From: Neopusillimonas maritima
Lineage (GTDB): Bacteria; Pseudomonadota; Gammaproteobacteria; Burkholderiales; Burkholderiaceae_B
Assembly: GCF_003576595.1 (NCBI RefSeq)
Contig: NZ_NQOU01000004.1
Span: 248,001-312,000, forward strand
DNA length: 64,000 nucleotides
Direction of reading: 5' to 3'
Under the pieces are notes generated by a model. That model saw only the letters and a program-made list of their open reading frames with translations, was not told the DNA's origin and made no database searches. Below, piece after piece: positions 44,922 to 54,099 of this stretch (the first letter of the stretch is position 1; every line of letters begins with the position of its first letter). The translations under genes and the position numbers were made by a program.

Positions 44922-46558
44922 CGCTTGGCTTCCTCTAACAGATAGACCTGATAATCGTCCAAATCGCCATCGAAGTCTTGAATTCCGCCACGCGACACCA
45001 GCCAGAATTCGTCGCAAACCGAACGCAACAAGGCACGGTCATGGCTGACCAACATCACCGAGCCTTCAAACTCATTCAAAGCCACACTCAGTGCCTCGCG
45101 GGTTGCCAAATCCAAATGGTTGGTGGGCTCATCAAGTAGCAGCAAATTAGGGCGCTGCCACACAATCATGCAAAGCACCAAACGCGCTTTCTCACCGCCG
45201 CTCATGCTGCCAACCGCCTGCTTGACCATATCGCCACTGAAATTGAAGGTGCCCAGAAAATTACGCAAACCCTGTTCGCGGCATTCCATGGCACTGGGAC
45301 GCACCCCGGCGGGGGTGTCTCGTACCAGGCGTATCATGTGTTCCAGCGGATTTTCGGCAGGCCGCAGAACGTCGAGTTCTTGCTGGGAAAAATAACCGAT
45401 ATTCAAGCCTTTCCCGGTAATGATTTCACCCGCAATAGGCTGCAACGCCCCCGCAATGGTTTTCACCAACGTCGACTTGCCCTGCCCATTCGCGCCAAGA
45501 ATACCAATACGGTGTCCCGCCAAAACAGAACGATTGGCGTTCTGAACGATTACCGTAGGCGTCGCATTAGAGGGCGCATCCTCCGGCGGCGGATAACCAA
45601 AGCTAGCAGCAGTAATCGCTAACATGGGGTTGGGCAGATTAAGCGGTGCTTTAAAGCCAAACTGGAACTCGGCATCTGCCAGAACCGGCGCAATTTTTTC
45701 CATGCGCTCAAGGGCCTTAACACGGCTTTGTGCCTGTTTGGCTTTACTGGCTTTTGCCTTGAAACGGTCGATAAACTTTTGCAGGTGAACCACCTTTTCC
45801 TGCTGCTTCGCATGGGCCGCCTGTTGCAACGCCATTTGTTCCGCCCGCATGTCTTCAAACTTGCTGTAATTGCCGCCGTAGCGTACCAACCTGCCATTGT
45901 CGATATGCAGCGTCACGTTAGTCACGGAATCCAGAAACTCCCGGTCATGACTAATAACAACCATTGTCCCGGCATAATTCTTAAGCCACGCTTCCAGCCA
46001 TACCAACGCATCTAAATCCAGGTGGTTGGTCGGTTCATCCAACAGCAGCAAATCCGACGGGCACATTAACGCGCGCGCCAATTGCAGGCGCATACGCCAG
46101 CCGCCCGAGAAACTGTTCACCGGCTTGTCGAGTTCAGCCACACTAAAGCCCAGCCCCAGAATCAGGGCCTGAGCCCGCGAAGGTGCATCGTGTGCGCCGG
46201 CGTCGTGTAATGCCGTATAGGCGTACGCCATGCGCATGCCATCGTCACTTTCCTCAGACGCCGTCACTTCGTGTTGGGCCGCCAGCAAAACCGTATCGCC
46301 CTCCACGACGAAATCGGTCGCACTTTGTTCCGTTTCCGGCATGTCTTGCGCCACTTGCGACATACGCCACTGCGCCGGAATAGAAAATTCGCCACCGTCG
46401 TCGTGCAAGGTGCCGTTCAACAAAGCAAATAACGAAGACTTGCCCACGCCGTTACGCCCCACCAGACCCACTTTCTCACCGGGATTCAGCGAGACGGAGG
46501 TTTTATCAAGCAATACTTTGCTGCCGCGACGCAAGGTCACGTTTTTAAGGATAATCAT
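44885..46558 (-). CDS. ABC-F family ATPase, YheS-like
   Basis: The 557-residue protein from ATG 46558 has two ABC cassettes, with Walker A GRNGVGKSS and GANGQGKST, signatures FSGGWRMR and MSGGEKAR, and Walker B LLLLDEPTNHLD twice. The inter-domain linker is rich in Lys, Ala and Gln. ABC-F proteins act on ribosomes rather than in transport. Length and linker fit the YheS group. A longer reading to 46771 contains no conserved sequence and is rejected. Confidence 0.9.
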   Translation of the reverse strand: MIILKNVTLRRGSKVLLDKTSVSLNPGEKVGLVGRNGVGKSSLFALLNGTLHDDGGEFSIPAQWRMSQVAQDMPETEQSATDFVVEGDTVLLAAQHEVTASEESDDGMRMAYAYTALHDAGAHDAPSRAQALILGLGFSVAELDKPVNSFSGGWRMRLQLARALMCPSDLLLLDEPTNHLDLDALVWLEAWLKNYAGTMVVISHDREFLDSVTNVTLHIDNGRLVRYGGNYSKFEDMRAEQMALQQAAHAKQQEKVVHLQKFIDRFKAKASKAKQAQSRVKALERMEKIAPVLADAEFQFGFKAPLNLPNPMLAITAASFGYPPPEDAPSNATPTVIVQNANRSVLAGHRIGILGANGQGKSTLVKTIAGALQPIAGEIITGKGLNIGYFSQQELDVLRPAENPLEHMIRLVRDTPAGVRPSAMECREQGLRNFLGTFNFSGDMVKQAVGSMSGGEKARLVLCMIVWQRPNLLLLDEPTNHLDLATREALSVALNEFEGSVMLVSHDRALLRSVCDEFWLVSRGGIQDFDGDLDDYQVYLLEEAKRQREAASSRNAA

Positions 46559-46764
46559 TAAGGGCAGATCTTTATTTTGAATGCACAAACCCCTTAACCA
46601 AGGTGGGCTGGGATCTGAACAAAGGATGGTGCGGCGGGGGCCAACTGGGCGGCGCACCTGGAAGCAGGGCGCTAAAACCGCGCAAAAACAGCACGAATTG
46701 TAGCATTTGAGGCTTTCTACCGTATATTCTGTGCTATACGCAGGCCTTACCGAAAGGAAAAAAC

Positions 46765-46962
46765 ATGGCAAAAAAGAACACGCTGGATCCCGATGAAGCA
46801 GCGCTTATTCAATGGTGTATTGAAGTAGAAGGCCTCCTGGTTGCCGCAGGCGCAACCGTGCGTCAGGCGCAGGAACATATTGAAGAACAGGCCGAATGGT
46901 TTACCGACCTGTTTTACGACGGGCTAACGCCTGAAGAGGCGGCGAAGGAGGCGCTGAATTGA
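46765..46962 (+). CDS. small acidic hypothetical protein
   Basis: The 65-residue protein begins at ATG 46765 with AAAGGAAA just upstream. It is predicted to be largely helical and acidic, ending YDGLTPEEAAKEALN. No domain is recognised. It diverges from the ABC-F gene and precedes higB by 64 bases, so it may be transcribed with the toxin-antitoxin pair or independently. Confidence 0.6.
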   Translation: MAKKNTLDPDEAALIQWCIEVEGLLVAAGATVRQAQEHIEEQAEWFTDLFYDGLTPEEAAKEALN

Positions 46963-47026
46963 AGCAGACCGTATCAAAAGCATGGGGAGCTGTTGTGTCG
47001 TGTGCCGCTACGCAGTACAATATATT

Positions 47027-47305
47027 ATGATTAGGCGTTTCCGCCATAAAGGACTTGAGCATTTCTTCGTAACGGGTTCAATGAAGGGAATCCAACCTAA
47101 TCACGCCAAAAAATTAGGGCAAATTCTGCGCGTTCTGGACGTCGCTGTATCGCCGGCCGAACTAAATCTACCCGGCTTCGGGTTGCATCCGTTGCACGGC
47201 AATCTTGAAGGACATTGGTCAATTGTGGTTAACGGAAACTGGCGTATCACGTTTGTTTTTGAAGGGCAGGATGTAGATATAGTCGATTATCAAGACTATC
47301 ACTAA
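47027..47305 (+). CDS. higB: HigB-type mRNA interferase toxin
   Basis: The 92-residue protein from ATG 47027 has the RelE/HigB pattern: FRHKGLEHFF, LHPLHGNLEGHWSIVVNGNWRITFVFEG split at residues 52-78, and a final DYQDYH. HigB cleaves mRNA at the ribosome. The toxin-first order with the antitoxin 11 bases downstream is typical of higBA. An earlier in-frame start at 46982 adds unrelated residues. Confidence 0.92.
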   Translation: MIRRFRHKGLEHFFVTGSMKGIQPNHAKKLGQILRVLDVAVSPAELNLPGFGLHPLHGNLEGHWSIVVNGNWRITFVFEGQDVDIVDYQDYH

Positions 47306-47316
47306 TCGAGAAAGAC

Positions 47317-47616
47317 ATGAGTACCTTGCATCACCCACACCCTGGACACACCTTGCGCGATCAAGTAATTACGCCGCTCGGCTTATCAGTCAGCGAAGCG
47401 GCGCAAAAGCTGGGTATGTCCAGAACTGCCCTTTCTCGTGTGATTAACGGCAAAGCCGGCATCAGTGCGGATTTGGCTATCCGCCTGGAGATGGCAGGCA
47501 TCAGTACCGCCCGGTTTTGGACTGCACTGCAAACAGAATATGATCTTGCGCAGGCCCGCCTGCACAAGCAACCCCCTATTGCACGACTGATGCCTGATGT
47601 ACCGTTTACCTCATAA
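47317..47616 (+). CDS. higA: HigA-type antitoxin
   Basis: The 99-residue XRE/HTH protein has its recognition region at LSVSEAAQKLGMSRTALSRV near residue 24, followed by INGKAGISADLAIRLE, the HigA hallmark. It binds HigB and represses its own promoter. The stop codon lies three bases from the stop of the convergent hydrolase gene. Confidence 0.92.
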   Translation: MSTLHHPHPGHTLRDQVITPLGLSVSEAAQKLGMSRTALSRVINGKAGISADLAIRLEMAGISTARFWTALQTEYDLAQARLHKQPPIARLMPDVPFTS

Positions 47617-47619
47617 TCA

Positions 47620-48750
47620 TCATGACTTCGGCATCGGCAAGGCCGGCGGGGTTATTTCAGAGTTCAGCGGTGCACTTACAATCTCTTTGGCATTCAAATC
47701 GAACGAATTCAGATCAATACCGCGCAACACCTGATTGTCGTACGTCTTAACGTAGTACATGCCATTGGAAAGATCTGCCACGGTCGACCACTGCGTATAT
47801 TCAAGCGGATCATCGCCTTGATCTTTTTCGCGCACCCAGCCTTTTGGAATATCAAAGTTATTCAGAATATGCTCGGCCAAGCGCACACTTTCGGGGCCGC
47901 TTGCCACCGGCTCAACACTCATGGTTAAGCCAAGCGCGCGAATGAAACGCGAGGGGGGCGTGCCGTCGCCAGGGATACCCAACAGACCCGAGCCTTGTCC
48001 AAAGGGCGAAATTGTCATGCCATCCAACTTAAGTGGCTCCGCATTCACACTTGAAAGCTTGACGTAGTTACTTAGGTTCGTAAGGTGCCAATCGAAAGTC
48101 GGTGAGTTCGTCATCACGCCCACGGGGTTGTCGTACACCTTCAACTTGCCATCGATAGGCTCAACAACCAACGACGCCCCACTTGCATCATGCAGTGTGT
48201 AATGCAGCGGCGGTGCAATTTTCAGCGCCTCCTGAATCACCTTCACAACAGCCACTTCGTTATTGTTAATGGCCGCTTTCACCTCTTCCACCGTTGCAAA
48301 GTTCGTCAATGCCCAGGTTAAGAAATCCCAAGGGGCAAGCGACTTGGCCGGATCCGCTTTGGCGGGGTCAGCGTAGTTGGCAAAGCCGGGGAAATACAGC
48401 ACGCCGCCTGCCAAACCTTTCTCGTTCATGCCGTCAACCAATGTACTCATGCCAAGCCCATTCAAACCCACGGCAGCATATTTGCCTGTCCAGGTCATCG
48501 CTTCCTTACCATCGGGGCCGATGGAAGACAGCTTATGGTTGCGCGGAATCACCATGGCTTTTGAATCCATGGAAAAACCGAACTCCATCGTGCGGCCATA
48601 AACCGACCCGCCATCGCTTGTAGGAATTAAAAAGCTCGTGCAAGCCGACGCAACATGCGGTGCCAGCATGGCTGCAGTCAGCAACGCTGCGGCAGTTTTG
48701 CGCACGGAACGGCGCCAGGAAAAAGTAGAAGACGAAACGCTGGAAGGCAT
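47620..48750 (-). CDS. penicillin V acylase / bile-salt-hydrolase-like Ntn hydrolase, secreted
   Basis: The 376-residue protein has a signal peptide ending SVRKTAAALLTAAMLAPHVASA. Cleavage exposes Cys37 (CTSFLIPTSDGG) as the N-terminal nucleophile. The family-C59 pattern includes YGRTMEFGF, GMNEKGLAGG and LGIPGDGTPPSRFIRA. Gram-negative members of this cluster often degrade acyl-homoserine lactones or penicillin V. Substrate here is unknown. It lies in the periplasm and is probably transcribed alone. Confidence 0.88.
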   Translation of the reverse strand: MPSSVSSSTFSWRRSVRKTAAALLTAAMLAPHVASACTSFLIPTSDGGSVYGRTMEFGFSMDSKAMVIPRNHKLSSIGPDGKEAMTWTGKYAAVGLNGLGMSTLVDGMNEKGLAGGVLYFPGFANYADPAKADPAKSLAPWDFLTWALTNFATVEEVKAAINNNEVAVVKVIQEALKIAPPLHYTLHDASGASLVVEPIDGKLKVYDNPVGVMTNSPTFDWHLTNLSNYVKLSSVNAEPLKLDGMTISPFGQGSGLLGIPGDGTPPSRFIRALGLTMSVEPVASGPESVRLAEHILNNFDIPKGWVREKDQGDDPLEYTQWSTVADLSNGMYYVKTYDNQVLRGIDLNSFDLNAKEIVSAPLNSEITPPALPMPKS

Positions 48751-48864
48751 AGGGTAAAGTCCTTTCTTTCGTTGTATGGATTAAGCTTCAACCAGGGGTA
48801 AAGCCGCATCCCTAAAGGGACTCCCCCGTGCCCGTGCGGGCATGCTGCGAGGATAACATAGCGG

Positions 48865-50049
48865 TTAACTTCGCCGACGTTGCCAGAACGGCTGATCAGC
48901 CCAGCGAGGCTGCATGCCGTAATAATAATTTCGTTGCGTTAAATACGTTTGCCACAATTGCTGCTGTTGCGCGCTATATTGACCAATATAAGTGTTGCTG
49001 CTGCTTAACCCTGCTGCTTTTTCTTCAAAGTCACTTAACGCGTAATGAATCATATGCCCGGCATGGCTGGCGGTTCTAAGCGCCTTGTCGATACCTTGTG
49101 AAGACAGCGGGTCGTAAGCTTGCGCCGCATCCCCCACCGCCATCCAGGCATCACCGCAAAACGCTTGTAAACACTGGCTGTTAGCCGGTGCACCGCGAAT
49201 CGTGCCGCAAGGTTGGTAGCCCTTGGATTCAAGCAAAGGCCCAATATGGGTCGAGTCGCCCAGCAACGCGTCGAAGCCTTCCCGGCGCGCCGCCATTTTG
49301 GCTGCCGGTAAATCTTTATCGGAATGAAACACCACCAGGCGCATAGGTTCGCCGCCTTCAACAGCCGGTAAGCGGTTGCTATACCACCACCCATTAGGCG
49401 CCGCCTCAATCCGTGTGTAGTGCTCCTCATCGGGGTTCGCACAGGAAAACCATTGTGCATAGGCGAACAACTGGTCGTTATCGGGAACCGGCTGAACACC
49501 CAACGCCTTGGCCACCGCAGCCCGACGACCGGTGCAATCGACCAGATAGCGCGCACGAACCTGCATTGTTTGCGTTTCGGAACGAAGCGTTAATTGCCAA
49601 TTAAAATCGGCGTCTGTGGTCGTATGCACGCAGGATTCGAAGCGCACCTCTTCAAGCAGCGCAGCACCCGCCGCAACGGCCTTTTCCCGAAGGGCCTTAT
49701 CAAAAGCCAGTCGTTCAACGCACAAACCGAACCCCGTCGACGTAAAAAAGAACTCAGTGACATCGGGCTGTTCGGATGCCCAAACCGAAACATTCCCGGC
49801 CGTTCTAAAAACGCCTGGAAAATTTTGTGACGGGTCTTCAATATTGCCCAGGAAATGCTTAACGATACCGATGGAAGCAGGGGGCAGCGATTCGCCCAAC
49901 TTGAAGCGGGGGGCGGTTCGCTCCTCTACCAGCAGCACACGCCGGCCAAACCCGGCCAGCGTGATCGCGGTTGCAGCGCCTGCCGGCCCCGCCCCCACAA
50001 TCACCACATCCCACGTACCATCGGCCGGGTCGAACTGCGCTAGCGACAC
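48865..50049 (-). CDS. LodB-like flavoprotein
   Basis: The 394-residue FAD protein has VVIVGAGPAGAATAI at residues 15-29 and the second FAD motif AWMAVGDAAQAYDPLSSQGI near residue 300. It starts with GTG 50049, three bases after the LodA-like gene's stop. LodB-type flavoproteins are required for forming the cysteine tryptophylquinone cofactor in LodA-type oxidases, probably by hydroxylating the tryptophan. The pairing and order support that role here. Confidence 0.85.
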   Translation of the reverse strand: MSLAQFDPADGTWDVVIVGAGPAGAATAITLAGFGRRVLLVEERTAPRFKLGESLPPASIGIVKHFLGNIEDPSQNFPGVFRTAGNVSVWASEQPDVTEFFFTSTGFGLCVERLAFDKALREKAVAAGAALLEEVRFESCVHTTTDADFNWQLTLRSETQTMQVRARYLVDCTGRRAAVAKALGVQPVPDNDQLFAYAQWFSCANPDEEHYTRIEAAPNGWWYSNRLPAVEGGEPMRLVVFHSDKDLPAAKMAARREGFDALLGDSTHIGPLLESKGYQPCGTIRGAPANSQCLQAFCGDAWMAVGDAAQAYDPLSSQGIDKALRTASHAGHMIHYALSDFEEKAAGLSSSNTYIGQYSAQQQQLWQTYLTQRNYYYGMQPRWADQPFWQRRRS

Positions 50050-50052
50050 AAA

Positions 50053-52053
50053 TTATGATGCTTTGGTCGACGGCTTGTTCAAGGCCGGATCGCGCTCTTG
50101 CTCGGTGAACACAATCGACCCTTTATCCTTCACGAAACTACCGTCGCTATTCTTCATGGGCAACACCATGCCCAATCTCGGCCAGGCATAATCCATTTGC
50201 TGGTAACCGTCGGTAGACGAAAGCGGTTCGCCCTCTGCATCGTAGCCACGGAACCACTCTTTGTGTGTTCGGGTTTGCGTTGCCGGGTCGTATTCAAACA
50301 CCACCTCGGGCCGTTGTGTGGGCCACCAAGCTTCGTTGCACGACCAGAAATCGCCCTGCCACGGGCTGGACATATACGCAGCCAGCGAACCCGCCTCGAC
50401 ATCTTTACCCACACGAAACGCCTCAGCAAAATACTCGCGGTAAATAATCAAGTAAGGAAACTCGATACCTGGGTGGAAACCGCCCCCAATGGTGGGTTCG
50501 AGTGCTGAACTATCCAAGGCATGCGGTTGCTCGTTCAACGGCAACTGATCGAACGGTTTGGGTTCAATGGGTGTGCCGACATCGAAGTTACCGTCGGCCC
50601 AATTCTGCATGTGTTTCAACTGCCAATCGGTCAGGCTTAGGAACTGGTCTGGCAAGTCGATGCCCAATTGCTCATTCTGCAAAGGTTTACCGCCCGTGCC
50701 CCACAACTTGGGCATTTTGGAGGCGTCTTCTTCGCGTTGGAACTCTTCGTTCTTCCAACTGGTGGGCCGCTGAGGGGGAGGCGGCATGAGCGAATCAACC
50801 AACTTGCCGTTCTTCCCGGGCGCATGACGCATTAAGCTATAGATTCGTTGCCGAATGGGCTTCATCTGTTCGCTTGGGTCGGACAACAACTTCAGATAAT
50901 CGGCGTTCAGCAAATTACCCGGCTGGTTCGGGCCATGGGCACGCCCCTTTGTTTCACTTGTCAGGCCCGCCGCCTCGGCGCTCACCCAGCCATAATTCAC
51001 CGCATTGGCGAAGATCGGATACACATCGCGGTAGAAATTCGTTTTCTGGTTGGCGTACGGATACGACTCGGGGAAGGCCTCGTACACGCGATCGCGAATC
51101 GACACCACGTGATACATGTAGGGAGAATACTTTGGCGGCGCGGTCACCACCCAGGCCCCATTTGTAGGGTTGCGCGTGCCGTCGTCCATTTCCGATTTCA
51201 CGTTATCGCGCGTGCTCAGCACCGTGCCGTCGTTCAACGTCACGGTAACGTCGATTTCGCCGCCACAGGTGTCGTCCCACCAACCTGGAATATTGAAATA
51301 AGCAAACTGGTTCGTTAGTGGGTTCTGGCCATTATCGGGCCCATTCGGCGGCGACATGGTTTCACTGGGGTTCGACATAATCACCTTGGGCGTGGTGACA
51401 CTTTCGCCTTTCCCCGGTGCGGCCACAAATATCAATCGGCCTTGGTCATCAACGCGAAGCTGCCCCAGTTCAATATCTTTCGCCGCAGTGTAGGTCACTT
51501 CCACTTCCTTGGAAGGATCCTTCGGCGTAAACCCTTCAAAACGCAACTCTCCGGGCAAGGTGCCTTTCTCGATACCCGTGAAGACATCGCCCTTCATGAC
51601 GACCGGGTCTTTCTGACCCGAAGCAATCGTGTGCACACCCGGATCAATAATTAATTGATCGCGCTCAATGGGCTTCTTTCCTGGCTGAATAGACGGGTTA
51701 CGCAACTTATCGGGGTCGAACAAATAAGCGCCCTGAAACGCATAATTGGCCGACTTCATATTGCGCACATGAACCCGCCAGCGCAAGGATTTGACCGCGT
51801 CTGAGTCGGACGTTAGCTCGCCGATGACTTTATCGTTGGCGTCGTAGGCATACACCCGGTAGCGCTGCGCCTGACGCTTCAACCGCGCCTGGCCATCGCG
51901 GTAGGTGCCGCCGTTGGGCCCTGGGCCGCCGCTACCGCCCGGATCCACCACAACCCCCGGCGCTTCAGGGCCGATAAAGAATTCGTCGCTGTTCCCCAGC
52001 CTGGCAAGGCCGATACCAGGATGAATGCGAATGCGCTTAATCTGCTCGGACAC
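50053..52053 (-). CDS. LodA-like cysteine tryptophylquinone oxidase
   Basis: The 666-residue protein begins with the family hallmark IKRIRIHPGIGLARLGNSDE. The cofactor region has Cys572 in WSCNEAWWPTQRP and a candidate partner Trp624 in YAWPRLGMVLP. LodA and GoxA proteins are amino acid oxidases (lysine, glycine) making hydrogen peroxide, and often act as antibacterial factors. No signal peptide is present. Together with its flavoprotein and the Tat mini-protein upstream, it forms an operon. The substrate is unknown. The 52-residue spacing between Cys and Trp is from reading only and needs an alignment. Confidence 0.88.
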   Translation of the reverse strand: MSEQIKRIRIHPGIGLARLGNSDEFFIGPEAPGVVVDPGGSGGPGPNGGTYRDGQARLKRQAQRYRVYAYDANDKVIGELTSDSDAVKSLRWRVHVRNMKSANYAFQGAYLFDPDKLRNPSIQPGKKPIERDQLIIDPGVHTIASGQKDPVVMKGDVFTGIEKGTLPGELRFEGFTPKDPSKEVEVTYTAAKDIELGQLRVDDQGRLIFVAAPGKGESVTTPKVIMSNPSETMSPPNGPDNGQNPLTNQFAYFNIPGWWDDTCGGEIDVTVTLNDGTVLSTRDNVKSEMDDGTRNPTNGAWVVTAPPKYSPYMYHVVSIRDRVYEAFPESYPYANQKTNFYRDVYPIFANAVNYGWVSAEAAGLTSETKGRAHGPNQPGNLLNADYLKLLSDPSEQMKPIRQRIYSLMRHAPGKNGKLVDSLMPPPPQRPTSWKNEEFQREEDASKMPKLWGTGGKPLQNEQLGIDLPDQFLSLTDWQLKHMQNWADGNFDVGTPIEPKPFDQLPLNEQPHALDSSALEPTIGGGFHPGIEFPYLIIYREYFAEAFRVGKDVEAGSLAAYMSSPWQGDFWSCNEAWWPTQRPEVVFEYDPATQTRTHKEWFRGYDAEGEPLSSTDGYQQMDYAWPRLGMVLPMKNSDGSFVKDKGSIVFTEQERDPALNKPSTKAS

Positions 52054-52095
52054 GGCTTCTTTCCTTTAAAAATTGTGCTTAAAAAATAAGGCTGC

Positions 52096-52383
52096 CTAAC
52101 CGGCGCTCACGATTTTCCAATCGAGTAAGTCGGCCGATGCCACCTTATACCGATTACCAAAATGCTCGATGCTGGCGTAGGTGAGCCCGGCGGATTGCGT
52201 ATGAGCCTGTACCGAAAAGCCCCCGCCGAAGCTAGCTTTGATTGATTTTTCAATACGCGCGTTCATTGTCGCGTTCTGCACATTATTTGCATTAGCGACT
52301 TGTGCGGCCATAGCCATGCCCGGCACCATTAACGTTCCCGCCGCAGCACAGCCCTTAATGAAATCCCTACGCTTTATGCCCAT
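52096..52383 (-). CDS. small Tat-exported protein in front of the LodA-like gene
   Basis: The 95-residue protein starts at ATG 52383 with AAGGGGCGG upstream. Its N-terminus is a twin-arginine signal, KRRDFIKGCAAAGTLMVPGM, with cleavage near AMA. The remaining 65 or so residues (ARIEKSIKASFGGGFSVQAH...) match no family I know. It lies 42 bases upstream of the LodA-like gene in the same direction. Because that oxidase has no export signal, the small protein may help to carry it across the membrane or act as a chaperone or cofactor partner. This is inference. Confidence 0.7.
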   Translation of the reverse strand: MGIKRRDFIKGCAAAGTLMVPGMAMAAQVANANNVQNATMNARIEKSIKASFGGGFSVQAHTQSAGLTYASIEHFGNRYKVASADLLDWKIVSAG

Positions 52384-52508
52384 TTGCACCGCCCCTTAAT
52401 TATTGCGCCCTTGGCATGGGCGCTGCTTGTTTAGCAAACTACATCAGAATAATGAAACCATTATGAAACGAGCTCCGTTTGAAGTCTAGACCTGTGCCCG
52501 CAAATGCA

Positions 52509-53240
52509 CTAATCGCGCCCCGCTTTTGCAATGGCATCAGCAATTGCCTGCGGGTCGGTAAACCACACCTCGTGGCTCCCGCTACACTCAACATAACGAA
52601 ACAGCCCCAGCTTCTCCGACAAACGCGGATGCCAGCCCAGGCTTTGCGGCAAGGCGGTGTCTTCGCGACAATTTACATAACTCTTCGGAACAGGACTGGC
52701 CGCCATAGGTTGGCTTAACACAACGCCGTCTTGAAACGTTTTATAAGGATGCGGATTCAGCTTTTCATAGGCGCTGGTGGCCAAGCTTAACGAAGCATCA
52801 TTAATGAACGCCTCGCGCCATACCGGAAACGGCAACATCACCGCACCATTGTTCTGCGCTGAAACCGCATCGAAAAGCTCAACATAATGCGGCGGTACCA
52901 AATCATTCAGCGCCTCGCCGGGATCAGGCACAAACGCATTCACATAAACCAAGCGTGCCAAACGTTCGGGGCGTAAATCCGCCACCCGCGAAATCACCAT
53001 ACCGCCGTAGCTGTGGCCCACCAAGCGAACTTCGCTCAAATCATGTTCGTCGAGGTACGCCGCCAGCGACTGCGCCGCGTCTTCCAAACCAATAGTGGCA
53101 CGATCATCGCCGGGCCGGTTTCCCGCCAAAGTAGGGCACATGACCAAATGGCCGCGCGAACGAAGATGCTCTGCTGTGGGCTCAAGCTCCGCCCCCGTAT
53201 GCCAAGCTCCGTGAACCAACACATAAGTTAATTGCGTCAT
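52509..53240 (-). CDS. alpha/beta hydrolase, methylesterase-like
   Basis: The 243-residue protein has the opening YVLVHGAWHTG and nucleophile elbow GHSYGG near residues 75-80. The later aspartate region reads CREDTALPQ, and the terminal histidine lies in CSGSHEVWFTDPQ. It resembles plant-type methylesterases and hydroxynitrile lyases found in bacteria. It is cytoplasmic and monocistronic, starting at ATG 53240 with AAAGGAGA upstream. Its substrate is unknown. Confidence 0.83.
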   Translation of the reverse strand: MTQLTYVLVHGAWHTGAELEPTAEHLRSRGHLVMCPTLAGNRPGDDRATIGLEDAAQSLAAYLDEHDLSEVRLVGHSYGGMVISRVADLRPERLARLVYVNAFVPDPGEALNDLVPPHYVELFDAVSAQNNGAVMLPFPVWREAFINDASLSLATSAYEKLNPHPYKTFQDGVVLSQPMAASPVPKSYVNCREDTALPQSLGWHPRLSEKLGLFRYVECSGSHEVWFTDPQAIADAIAKAGRD

Positions 53241-53354
53241 GGTGCGTCTCCTTTAGTGGTTTTGAAGACAATGCTAGCAGAAGCAACGACGATTAAGAAG
53301 TGATCAACAGCTGGCCGGCGGCATGGTGAATCATCCCGGCTCAGCCAGAGCAAG

Positions 53355-54092
53355 TTACGTTAGCCCCTGTTCATTCGGGCCGCGCTGTCGAAGAAAATGT
53401 AAAGATTTACCCCTTGCCAACACAGCATTAACGATGCGATCGCAACGTGCACCGTCGAATGAAAATGCATCGTCCAGCGTCAGATCAATATCGTTCGCCA
53501 AACTCGCACGTAACAGGCTGCGGGCTCGATGGTATCGAGTGCGCACGGTTGCCTCCGGCATTTTTAGTGCCAACGCAACTTCTTGTGTCGTTAACTCCTC
53601 CACGGCACGTAACACAAACACTGTTCGGTACAAGTCGGGCAGCTGCTCAATATGCGCCTCTATGATCTTGCGCAACTGCGCCCGCATTGCAAACCGTTCA
53701 GGTTGTTGGTCGGACTTATCCGTTAACGAAGCCTGCACTTCAGGATCAGGTGAATTGATGGTGGTATCCAAAGGAATAATTTGAGCACTTTTACGCCGCA
53801 ATCGCCCAAGCGCCTCGTTCACGACAATTTGTACTAACCAAGTTGAAAGTTTGGCCTCCAGGCGAAAATTGGGTAACGCTTGCCAGGCTCGCAAATAGGC
53901 CTCCTGCAGCGCATCTTCGGCCTCTGTATCGCTGTTCAAAATGCTACGCGCCGTTCGAAATAGCAGCCGATTATGGCGGCGCATAATTATTTCAAAGGCT
54001 TCGTCGTTGCCAAGTGCAGCAGACGCGATGAGCTCTTTTTCCGGCGTAGCCTCTGAATAAATGAGGGGTGTTCTTAATTGTGTGGTTTGCAT
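53355..54092 (-). CDS. ECF-type RNA polymerase sigma factor
   Basis: The 245-residue protein has sigma region 2 (DTEAEDALQEAYLRAWQALP) and region 4 (LPDLYRTVFVLRAVEELTTQEVALAL across residues 151-176). An extended tail of about 45 residues after region 4 (DIDLTLDDAFSFDGARCDRI) is unusual and could be a built-in regulatory part. No anti-sigma gene is adjacent. It is the last gene of a four-gene operon with folE and two periplasmic-protein genes. Confidence 0.9.
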   Translation of the reverse strand: MQTTQLRTPLIYSEATPEKELIASAALGNDEAFEIIMRRHNRLLFRTARSILNSDTEAEDALQEAYLRAWQALPNFRLEAKLSTWLVQIVVNEALGRLRRKSAQIIPLDTTINSPDPEVQASLTDKSDQQPERFAMRAQLRKIIEAHIEQLPDLYRTVFVLRAVEELTTQEVALALKMPEATVRTRYHRARSLLRASLANDIDLTLDDAFSFDGARCDRIVNAVLARGKSLHFLRQRGPNEQGLT

Positions 54093-54099
54093 GGCAACC

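Noticed and set aside
46559-46771. N-terminal extension of the ABC-F protein
   Set aside because: The added 71 residues are Cys- and Pro-rich and without conservation, and the ATG at 46558 starts exactly at the first cassette.
48813-48846. GC-rich hairpin TGCCCG-TG-CGGGCA downstream of the LodB-like gene as terminator
   Set aside because: The loop would be two bases and no T tract follows, so it is too weak to list.
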